From: JAHWKS01 sp964458385
Lineage (GTDB): Bacteria > Planctomycetota > Planctomycetia > Pirellulales > Pirellulaceae
Reading direction: 5' to 3'
Assembly (NCBI GenBank): GCA_964458385.1
Contig: CAYWIS010000134.1
Span: 1 to 17,356 of the forward strand
Length of the DNA stretch: 17,356 bases
This document shows positions 7,918 to 15,488 of this stretch, piece after piece (position 1 is the first letter of the stretch; the number at the start of each line of letters is the position of its first letter). The translations under genes were made by a program, and so were the position numbers. Below the pieces are notes generated by a model. It saw only the letters and a list, made by a program, of their open reading frames with translations. It was not told where the DNA came from and searched no databases.

Positions 7918-9546
7918 ATGTCTCGAGTGCTGGTAGTGGATGATGAACCGGCCGACTTGCGGTTGGTGAGCCACGCGTTGGAAAAGCTAGGGCACGAAGT
8001 CTACACGGCAACCACCGCCCGCGAGGGAGTGAAGCTGATGCGCACTGTGCGTCCGCAGGCGGCAGTGCTCGACCTATTGTTGCCCGACGCCGACGGGCTG
8101 GATCTCCTGACAAAACTCCATGAAATTGACGACCGCCTACCGATTATTCTGATCACCTCCAGCGGTGATAGCGGCGCGGCGATTCAGGCGATGAAACTTG
8201 GGGCGCTCGACTATCTAATCAAACCGATCGAGGTAGCCGAACTGCGGAAGATCGTTGAGCGAGCGTTGGAAATCCATCGCCTGACGGCTCAACGGGTGGA
8301 GATGAACGTCGAGGTCAGTTCGCCCGACACGCACGCCATCATCGGCCGCTCGCCGGCCATGCAGGAAGTTTACAAGGCCATTGGTATTGTCGCCGCGCAC
8401 GACGTACCGGTGTTGATCCGCGGCGAAAGCGACACGGGCAAAGAATTAGTTGCTCGTGCGCTCTACCAGTATAGCGACCGCGTGAATGGGCCGTTCCTGG
8501 CGGTCAACTGCGCCGCCATTCCCGAAACACTTCTGGAAAGCGAGTTGTTTGGTCACGAGCGTGGTTCATTCACCGGCGCAGAGCGAAAACGGATCGGGAA
8601 ATTCGAGCAGTGCCGCGGCGGCACGTTGTTCCTGGACGAGATTGGCGACATGTCGCCGCTGCTACAAAGCAAATTGCTGCGCGTGCTTCAGGAAAAGCAG
8701 TTCGAGCGAGTGGGCGGCAACGAGATTATCTCGGCCGATGTGCGTGTGATCGCCGCCACAAACCGCAACCTGGAGAAAATGGTCGCCGATGGAGAATTCC
8801 GGCCCGACCTGTACTACCGCCTGAACGGGTTCTCCATTCACTTGCCGCCGCTGCGCGAGCGTGGCGACGATCTGGAGTTGTTGGTGGAGCATTTTCGGCG
8901 ATTGGCCAACCACGATCTGCGGAAGGACATTCGCCAGGTAGCCCCCGAAGCGATGGAGTTGTTGCGGCGGTACTCGTGGCCGGGCAACGTGCGCGAGTTA
9001 CAGAACGTAATCCGTCAAGCGGCGCTCAAGACAACCGGCTCGGTGTTACTTGCAGACTTCCTGCCCGAGAACATCCGTCAGGCGGTCGCAGCGCCGAAAG
9101 AGCCCGTCCCGGCGCCGTTAGAAGACGCCCTAAAGAAGATGATCGAGGAACGCCTCGAGGCTGACTCGACGCAGATTTACGATGAGGTGATCGACTACGT
9201 CGAGAATCAACTTGTCAGGTACGTGCTAGAACGCATCGGAGGAGATCAAGAAGAAGCGGCTCGGCGGCTCGGCGCCAATGCTCACGCGCCGCGCAGTCCC
9301 GCCGCCCGCGCCCTGCTGGGGTTGGGGCCGCGAGAAAAAGAATCCCCGACTCCGCAGCCATTGGTGCGTCCCGGTATGACGCTGCGCGAAATCGAAGCCG
9401 AAGCAATCCGCCAAGCGTTGGAGCAGACGCACGGTTCACGCAAGGCGGCGGCAAAACTGTTGGGAATAAGCACCCGCACCATGCAGCGGCGCGTCAAAGA
9501 GTTGGCCTTAGACGAGGATCGTGTGCGTCATCCGCTTCCACGGTGA
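7918..9546 (+). CDS. Sigma-54-dependent response regulator (NtrC type)
   Basis: The 542-residue protein has a receiver domain at 1-120 (Asp8/Asp9, phospho-acceptor Asp52, Lys102). An AAA+ sigma-54 activation domain covers 140-385: Walker A GESDTGKE at 169-176, the sigma-54-contact loop GSFTGA at 216-221, Walker B GGTLFLDEIGD at 234-244, FRPDLYYRL at 294-302, and WPGNVRELQNV at 354-364. The C-terminal Fis-type helix-turn-helix is SRKAAAKLLGISTRTMQRRVKEL at about 507-529. Walker A has Asp where GESGTGKE is usual, and the loop has Ser where GAFTGA is usual; the second variant is known in functional members. A second, degenerate Fis-like segment lies at 421-470 (see findings). No clear Shine-Dalgarno precedes the ATG. 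It should bind DNA and activate sigma-54 promoters, several of which are predicted around it. Confidence 0.95.
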   Translation: MSRVLVVDDEPADLRLVSHALEKLGHEVYTATTAREGVKLMRTVRPQAAVLDLLLPDADGLDLLTKLHEIDDRLPIILITSSGDSGAAIQAMKLGALDYLIKPIEVAELRKIVERALEIHRLTAQRVEMNVEVSSPDTHAIIGRSPAMQEVYKAIGIVAAHDVPVLIRGESDTGKELVARALYQYSDRVNGPFLAVNCAAIPETLLESELFGHERGSFTGAERKRIGKFEQCRGGTLFLDEIGDMSPLLQSKLLRVLQEKQFERVGGNEIISADVRVIAATNRNLEKMVADGEFRPDLYYRLNGFSIHLPPLRERGDDLELLVEHFRRLANHDLRKDIRQVAPEAMELLRRYSWPGNVRELQNVIRQAALKTTGSVLLADFLPENIRQAVAAPKEPVPAPLEDALKKMIEERLEADSTQIYDEVIDYVENQLVRYVLERIGGDQEEAARRLGANAHAPRSPAARALLGLGPREKESPTPQPLVRPGMTLREIEAEAIRQALEQTHGSRKAAAKLLGISTRTMQRRVKELALDEDRVRHPLPR

Positions 9547-9596
9547 GCAAGTTGCGTTCCTGGGATGCCCTTGGTCTGGCGGCTCCCCAAGGCGGC

Positions 9597-10103
9597 TTAA
9601 ACCGCGGTGCTATCCAACGCCTGCTCTCTTTCGACGCGTCTTGGGCTGCGAAGCGTAGCGGCCGATTGTGTGTCACGCGCGGGCTCAGCAAGCAGTTCGC
9701 GCAGTTGATCCACGTGCCCCTTCTCCATCCCCTCAATCTCTCGGGCCAGCGCTCGGGCTTCGGGATCGCCAGCTAATTCGTCGACAATGACTCCAACGTG
9801 GCGCACCGTCTGCCGCAACTCGTCTAAGACGCGAGGCGCCAAGAACTCCAGCGAAAGGTCGTTGTAGGCGGTGAAGCGAAACGGAAAGGAACCCTTTTCG
9901 ACCCGGCCGTCGCGTTCAAGAATCATGCTGGCCACACGATCAGCGCACACCTGCTGGTCGTCGGCGATCTGAAGTAGCGTCTCACGCAGCGGTTCGGCAT
10001 GACGCGGAGTCCAAGGCGACGCATGCCGCAAGTAGTTTGCCAGCGAGTAACGTTCGATTTCATGAAGACGGTTTAACAACGCAATCGTAAGAGTATCGGT
10101 CAT
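9597..10103 (-). CDS. Ferritin-like four-helix protein
   Basis: The 168-residue protein reads as a ferritin/bacterioferritin-like four-helix bundle. Helix A is near 8-27 (HEIERYSLANYL, Glu15/Glu17), helix B near 38-63 (LLQIADDQQVCADRV), helix C near 86-110, and helix D near 115-139 (EIEGMEKGHVDQLREL, with ExxH at Glu127/His130). The ExxH of helix D is a diiron-type ligand pair. The matching position in helix B is Asp-Asp-Gln-Gln rather than ExxH, so the metal site may be altered or lost. Residues 141-168 are a charged tail. AGGAGG lies 11 bases before the ATG. It is divergent from the hsp20 operon, with a shared regulatory region. Iron storage, peroxide detoxification and a purely structural stress role are all possible. 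Confidence 0.7.
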   Translation of the reverse strand: MTDTLTIALLNRLHEIERYSLANYLRHASPWTPRHAEPLRETLLQIADDQQVCADRVASMILERDGRVEKGSFPFRFTAYNDLSLEFLAPRVLDELRQTVRHVGVIVDELAGDPEARALAREIEGMEKGHVDQLRELLAEPARDTQSAATLRSPRRVEREQALDSTAV

Positions 10104-10167
10104 TCGTTGTTGGTCCTCCTGTTGCTAAGTGCAGTATCCCTCGGGCTAAAACCCCAAAAGAATCTCT

Positions 10168-10183
10168 AGCAATCAGCGGACCG
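10168..10183 (-). promoter_or_regulatory. Candidate sigma-54 promoter for the ferritin-like gene
   Basis: On the minus strand this reads CGGTCCGCTGATTGCT. GG and GC are 10 bases apart and the -12 TTGCT is perfect, but the -24 element is weak (9 of 12 overall). The predicted start near 10157 gives a leader of about 54 bases. Support comes mainly from the repeat centred exactly 73 bp upstream at 10248-10262. Confidence 0.45.
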
Positions 10184-10226
10184 AAGCGCCTAACGACAGT
10201 TTGTCCGGGGCAGAGGGCCCTCCACT

Positions 10227-10241
10227 GCGTCACTTTGTCAT
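10227..10241. promoter_or_regulatory. Candidate activator-binding repeat (hsp20-distal copy)
   Basis: GCGTCACTTTGTCAT carries the G, CA, TTG and C positions of the window-wide repeat. Its centre (10234) is 74 bp upstream of the -24 GG of the hsp20 promoter and 52 bp upstream of that of the divergent ferritin-like gene. Confidence 0.5.
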
Positions 10242-10247
10242 CTTAGG

Positions 10248-10262
10248 CGGCCAGTTCGACGG
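10248..10262. promoter_or_regulatory. Candidate activator-binding repeat (ferritin-distal copy)
   Basis: CGGCCAGTTCGACGG carries the G, CCA and GAC core. Its centre (10255) is 73 bp upstream of the ferritin-like -24 GG and 53 bp upstream of the hsp20 -24 GG. It is 21 bp, two helical turns, from the neighbouring copy. The pair is placed almost symmetrically between the two divergent promoters. Confidence 0.45.
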
Positions 10263-10281
10263 AGCCGACACGACAAATGCG

Positions 10282-10293
10282 GGCCTTCGGGCC
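10282..10293. other. GGCC-TTCG-GGCC stem-loop sequence upstream of the hsp20 promoter
   Basis: This is a short perfect inverted repeat with a TTCG loop, 15 bases before the -24 element of the hsp20 promoter. There is no T-run, and its role is unknown. Confidence 0.25.
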
Positions 10294-10305
10294 TCGGCTA
10301 AGGAC

Positions 10306-10322
10306 TTGGCACGTGCGTTGCT
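10306..10322 (+). promoter_or_regulatory. Sigma-54 promoter of the hsp20 operon
   Basis: TTGGCACGTGCGTTGCT matches all 12 informative positions of TGGCACG-N4-TTGCW with exact spacing (GG 10308-10309, GC 10320-10321). The predicted start is near 10333, giving a leader of about 110 bases to the ATG at 10444. I see no CIRCE-type inverted repeat nearby, so classical HrcA control is not indicated. Confidence 0.8.
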
Positions 10323-10443
10323 TCAATTTTCCAGTGGGAGCATCCCCAGCAAGGAACGAGGCAAGGGGATCAAAGACCAACCCCATCGCTCACAGCAATT
10401 GGCAGGCCGTACATCACGATCAGGAGGGAAAGGAGGAATCACT

Positions 10444-10881
10444 ATGTTGTCGACACGTTGGGATCCGTTTACCGAGGTTAACCGACTGCGCAACGAGATG
10501 AATCGCTTGTTTGGCGATCTCGGTATGAGCCGATCGCTCCCGTTCCGCGTCGGGGCTTACCCGCCGGTTAACCTCTGGGAAGACGACAACAATCTGTATT
10601 TAGAGGCTGAGTTGCCTGGCTTTGAACTGAAGGACTTGGAAATTTACGTCACGGGAAACAACCAGTTGACGATCCAAGGCGAACGGAAGCAGCCGGAACT
10701 CGAAGCCGGAACTTGGCACCGTCAAGAACGCGGCTATGGACGTTTCAGCCGTGTGCTTGAGTTGCCGTGCAACGTCGACAGCGACAAGGTTTCGGCCGAG
10801 TTCAAGCATGGCGTGCTAACAATCACGTTGGCTAAGAGCGAAGAAATGAAGCCGCGCCGCATTGAGGTCAAAGCCGACTGA
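10444..10881 (+). CDS. Hsp20 family small heat shock protein, first of three
   Basis: The 145-residue protein has an N-terminal arm (1-40, WDPFTEVNRLRNEMNRLFGDL) and then an alpha-crystallin domain at about 41-133 (PPVNLWEDDNNLYLEAELPG). The conserved AEFKHGVLTI lies at 118-127, and the C-terminal I-x-V anchor (RRIEV) at 139-143 mediates oligomer assembly in this family. It is an ATP-independent holdase that keeps unfolding proteins soluble in the cytoplasm. The ATG at 10444 has a perfect AGGAGG 7 bases upstream; the longer in-frame TTG start at 10201 would include the promoter and is rejected. It is the first gene of the operon behind the sigma-54 promoter at 10306-10322. Confidence 0.95.
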   Translation: MLSTRWDPFTEVNRLRNEMNRLFGDLGMSRSLPFRVGAYPPVNLWEDDNNLYLEAELPGFELKDLEIYVTGNNQLTIQGERKQPELEAGTWHRQERGYGRFSRVLELPCNVDSDKVSAEFKHGVLTITLAKSEEMKPRRIEVKAD

Positions 10882-10948
10882 CCGGCACGGCGCGGGGCAA
10901 GCGTATCGAGTCCCAACAGGCGACTATGCATGGAGGCCGTCGCTGTGT

Positions 10949-11072
10949 TGGTTGCGGTGAGCGAGCCGGTTCGGCGCGGAAGTTTCCGTCCTCGCCCAAC
11001 CGGCAGGCAGGAACGCAAGCACATTTGCAGGTGGGGTAAGCCGCAGCGCCGCCCGACATGAGGTCGGGCGGC
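10949..11072 (+). other. Structured region between the first and second hsp20 genes
   Basis: The 226-base gap between hsp20 copies 1 and 2 can fold. GGTTG (10950-10954) plus GCGAG (10961-10965) pair with CTCGC (10991-10995) plus CAACC (10997-11001), enclosing CGGA/TCCG (10977-10988). A perfect 10-bp hairpin follows: GCCGCCCGAC at 11048-11057, loop ATGAG, GTCGGGCGGC at 11063-11072. It ends 22 bases before the AGGAGG of the second gene. With no T-run it is unlikely to be an intrinsic terminator. mRNA stabilisation, processing or translational control are open options. Confidence 0.5.
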
Positions 11073-11107
11073 ACGGCGGCTCAAACGCCCCAGTAGGAGG
11101 AAAAGCC

Positions 11108-11503
11108 ATGACTCACGCCTTGTCCACAACCGAGAAGAGCACGAGCGAACCGTCTCGTCCGGAAACCACTTATCAGACAACGTTTGTTCCCCGGTTTGAT
11201 ATTTGGGAAGGCGACAATGAGTTGGTTCTCTACGGCGATCTGCCGGGAGTCGCCCCCGAGGATCTGAACATTCGGTTTGAGAACCAAGAGTTAACCATTC
11301 ACGGTAAAGTGCAGCCGCGTCATCAAGACATTCAGTTGATTTACAACGAGTATGACATTGGCGACTTCCATCGCACGTTTACCGTCAACGAAATGATCGA
11401 CGTAGACAACATCTCAGCCGAGCTACGTAACGGCGTCTTGACGATACGGATGCCCAAAGCGGAGGAAGTCCGGCCGCGGCGGATTGAAGTGAAAGCCGGG
11501 TAA
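11108..11503 (+). CDS. Hsp20 family small heat shock protein, second of three
   Basis: The 131-residue protein has a short polar arm (1-28, Ser/Thr-rich) and then an alpha-crystallin domain (PRFDIWEGDNELVLYGDLPGV). The central part, IYNEYDIGDFHRTF, differs clearly from the other two copies. AELRNGVLTIRMP lies near 103-115, and the I-x-V tail (RPRRIEVKAG) is at the C-terminus. AGGAGG ends 7 bases before the ATG. The shorter arm usually implies a different oligomer size or partner from copies 1 and 3. It lies 226 bases after copy 1 and 64 bases before copy 3, with no promoter match in either gap that I trust, so it is probably cotranscribed with both. Confidence 0.94.
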   Translation: MTHALSTTEKSTSEPSRPETTYQTTFVPRFDIWEGDNELVLYGDLPGVAPEDLNIRFENQELTIHGKVQPRHQDIQLIYNEYDIGDFHRTFTVNEMIDVDNISAELRNGVLTIRMPKAEEVRPRRIEVKAG

Positions 11504-11567
11504 AAGGCGCCGTGCTAACCGGTGGAACAGGACTATTCACCGTATCGAACGAAAGGAGACAACAACC

Positions 11568-12053
11568 ATGTTAGGACACTTGATTCCCTGGAAGAAACGC
11601 TCGGGAGGCGAAGTCAATGTCTGGAAAGACACCGACTTCCCGATCATGCGGTTACGCCAGGAGTTCGATCAGCTCTGGAATCGATTCCTGAGCGACTGGC
11701 GCAGCGGCGGCTTGAGCCTCTGGGACGATTCGCCGTTGTTCGGGCCGCGCGTGCAGTGGGAGGAATCCGATAAAGAATACACCGTGCAAGCTGAGCTTCC
11801 TGGCTTTGAGCCGAACGAAATCGATGTCAAAGTGAGCGGCAACATTGTGACGATCAGCGCCGAGCATCATGAGGAAAGCAAGCATAGGAACGGCGGCTAT
11901 CGTCGCTACGGCAGCTTCCGTGAATCGTTTACGCTGCCGGCGGACGCGTTGCCCGACAAGATCGATGCCCGCTATCACGCAGGCATTCTAGAGTTGCGTC
12001 TGCCTCGGAATGAGGCGTGCCAACCCAAGCGGATTGAAGTGAAATCCGCGTAA
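11568..12053 (+). CDS. Hsp20 family small heat shock protein, third of three
   Basis: The 161-residue protein has the longest N-terminal arm (about 60 residues, rich in Trp, Phe and Leu: RLRQEFDQLWNRFLSDW). An alpha-crystallin domain follows (VQWEESDKEYTVQAELPGFE), with the His-rich AEHHEESKHRNGG loop, DARYHAGILELRLP near 133-146 and the tail PKRIEVKSA. All three copies end in [RK]RIEVK, a strongly kept C-terminal anchor that could allow mixed oligomers. AAAGGAGA precedes the ATG with 9 bases between GGAG and the start. It is the last gene before the terminators at 12099-12236. Confidence 0.95.
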   Translation: MLGHLIPWKKRSGGEVNVWKDTDFPIMRLRQEFDQLWNRFLSDWRSGGLSLWDDSPLFGPRVQWEESDKEYTVQAELPGFEPNEIDVKVSGNIVTISAEHHEESKHRNGGYRRYGSFRESFTLPADALPDKIDARYHAGILELRLPRNEACQPKRIEVKSA

Positions 12054-12098
12054 CCACTTAAACCGCTCGCCACGGCGGGCGGGGGTAAACGGTGAGAT

Positions 12099-12124
12099 GG
12101 CCGGCCTTTTTGGGTAGGCCGGCC
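12099..12124 (+). terminator. Hairpin downstream of the hsp20 operon
   Basis: GGCCGGCCT (12099-12107) pairs perfectly with AGGCCGGCC (12116-12124) around the loop TTTTGGGT. It is a very stable 9-bp stem 45 bases after the stop of the third hsp20 gene. No T-run follows, so it may act mainly as a 3' stability element ahead of the true terminator at 12199-12236. Confidence 0.55.
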
Positions 12125-12168
12125 TGGCGGAAGGGAGATGCGTCGTTCCGCTTGAAGATTCTGGCAAC

Positions 12169-12186
12169 CACCTTTTAGGTGATTTT
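12169..12186 (+). terminator. Small hairpin with T-run
   Basis: CACCT-TTT-AGGTG (12169-12181) followed by ATTTT forms a short 5-bp stem with a brief T-run. It is a weak intrinsic terminator candidate between two stronger structures. Confidence 0.35.
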
Positions 12187-12198
12187 CATATACACCCG

Positions 12199-12236
12199 GC
12201 TGCGGCGCGCCAGGTGCGCTCCGCAGCTAATTTTTT
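12199..12236 (+). terminator. Intrinsic terminator of the hsp20 operon
   Basis: A 12-base arm starting GCTGCGG (12199-12210) pairs with 12216-12227 with one mismatch (C12206 against T12220) around the loop CAGGT. It is followed by TAATTTTTT. GC-rich stem plus T-run is the textbook form of a factor-independent terminator. It closes the hsp20 operon and separates it from the small genes downstream. Confidence 0.85.
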
Positions 12237-12271
12237 CTCTAAAGACTCTGCCCGTGTTACAAAGCGAAGCA

Positions 12272-12460
12272 ATGATCTACACCGATATAATCCCTATCCC
12301 TGTGCGGCCCGACAAGCCCAATGCCCGCGACGCCCCTAACGCCCAGGAAGTTCCTAGCGTCAGTGATAGTCCCTGCGAGAACTGGGACATCGTGGACGAG
12401 GCCGGCCAGCAATCGTTCCCGGCCAGCGATCCGCCATCCTGGACGCCAACGGCCATTTAA
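12272..12460 (+). CDS. Small protein with SFPASDPPSW motif
   Basis: The 62-residue acidic, proline-rich protein carries VDEAGQQSFPASDPPSW at residues 41-57. The short DEA..SFPASDPP.W sequence recurs in small uncharacterised bacterial proteins and at the ends of larger ones; its function is not known to me. Residues 8-30 are rich in Pro, Asn and Ala and look disordered. The ATG at 12272 follows the hsp20 terminator by 36 bases, so it must have its own promoter in a very short space or be read through. The Shine-Dalgarno is weak (AAGCGAAG). Recognition of the motif is the main evidence that this is a gene. Confidence 0.65.
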   Translation: MIYTDIIPIPVRPDKPNARDAPNAQEVPSVSDSPCENWDIVDEAGQQSFPASDPPSWTPTAI

Positions 12461-12605
12461 TGCATGTCGCGGGGCTGTTAAAGGATCCTGTACGTTCCGC
12501 CAGCGGTTAATCGCTCGCTTCCAAGCAGAAGCTCGTCGGTTGAGAGGCCCGGCTTTGCCGTTCCGTCTGGGCAATGCTCCAGACTCCCTTTCAGGAGACG
12601 CCATC

Positions 12606-12974
12606 ATGCCCATGTTGACGCCCAATGCTTCGACCTTGCGGCAAACAATGGAACAGGCGCCGCATTCTCGTCAGCCCCAGTCGTCTGTGGCCCGTCACGC
12701 AGCGCAGGAGCTACACCATGCGCCAGCGTCGAAACACGCAAAGCTTGTCGAAGTCCGCCGCGCGCCACATCGGCCTACGCCGCAGGAGCTTGTCGAACGC
12801 GGCTTTACAATCTTAGGCTCTGTTACGGCGGTGTTGCTCGTCACGGCCTTTGGCCTGGATTTGGCCGTTGGCTGGCCTTTCGCAGCAGCCCGGCCGGTGT
12901 ACGATGTCAGCAGTATTGCCTGCGGCCTGGGTCTTGCGTACCTGAGTTGGAACGTCCGTCGCGACCAGCAATAA
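12606..12974 (+). CDS. Small membrane protein of unknown function
   Basis: The 122-residue protein has a polar N-terminal half rich in Gln, His and Arg (1-60), then two predicted membrane helices at about 66-89 (GFTILGSVTAVLLVTAFGLDLAVGW) and 99-115 (SSIACGLGLAYLSW), ending in a positively charged RRDQQ. The ATG at 12606 is preceded by AGGAG with 9 bases between. No family is recognised. It lies between the SFPASDPP protein gene and glgX on the same strand, with gaps of 145 and 151 bases, so a shared transcript is possible but not shown. I see no sigma-54 promoter with correct spacing; a GG-N9-GC near 12545-12560 is one base short. Confidence 0.65.
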   Translation: MPMLTPNASTLRQTMEQAPHSRQPQSSVARHAAQELHHAPASKHAKLVEVRRAPHRPTPQELVERGFTILGSVTAVLLVTAFGLDLAVGWPFAAARPVYDVSSIACGLGLAYLSWNVRRDQQ

Positions 12975-13125
12975 GTGGTGGTCGCGGTTGCGATGCTTTG
13001 CTTGGCCCTTGGTGAGGCGGCCTGCCGCTCATCTTGCATCTCTACCGGAACCATGGGCGCCGGAAAGGGCGGGCCGGGATAATCGCGAAGCAACGCATAC
13101 CCAGTTCGCCATAACCGACGCCATT

Positions 13126-15354
<2,229 letters not shown>

Positions 15355-15365
15355 CCTACGTTGCC

Positions 15366-15386
15366 CGCCGCTAATGCCCCGCGGCG
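15366..15386. terminator. Hairpin between convergent glgX and DHH genes
   Basis: CGCCGC (15366-15371) and GCGGCG (15381-15386) form a 6-bp stem 11 bases after the glgX stop. No T-run is present on either side, so this is only a weak terminator candidate for the convergent pair. Confidence 0.3.
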
Positions 15387-15488
15387 CGGAATGAGGGTTT
15401 GTGAGCCTGCGTGGCAGGGGTAAGACGCAATCCCAACACCGCCCTAGCGTCACAGATCTCGTCCGGCGGTGCAAACCAAGCGTCGCGT

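Noticed and set aside
10201..10443. N-terminal extension of the first Hsp20 protein from an upstream TTG
   Set aside because: It would place the sigma-54 promoter and repeats inside the gene, while the ATG at 10444 has a perfect AGGAGG and a normal Hsp20 start.
10863..10905. GGCACG-rich sequence after the first hsp20 gene as a second sigma-54 promoter
   Set aside because: The GG to GC spacing is 11 rather than 10 and there is no TTGC.
12179..12271. Longer start for the SFPASDPP protein
   Set aside because: The extension runs through the intrinsic terminator at 12199-12236 and has no ribosome binding site.
13023..13038. Sigma-54-like sequence upstream of glgX (TGCCGC-N5-TTGCA)
   Set aside because: It lacks the invariant GG of the -24 element and no repeat copy lies 73 bp upstream.
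12988..13125. 46-residue extension of GlgX
   Set aside because: It has no family similarity and starts inside the spacer after the previous gene; the ATG at 13126 sits just before the conserved domain.
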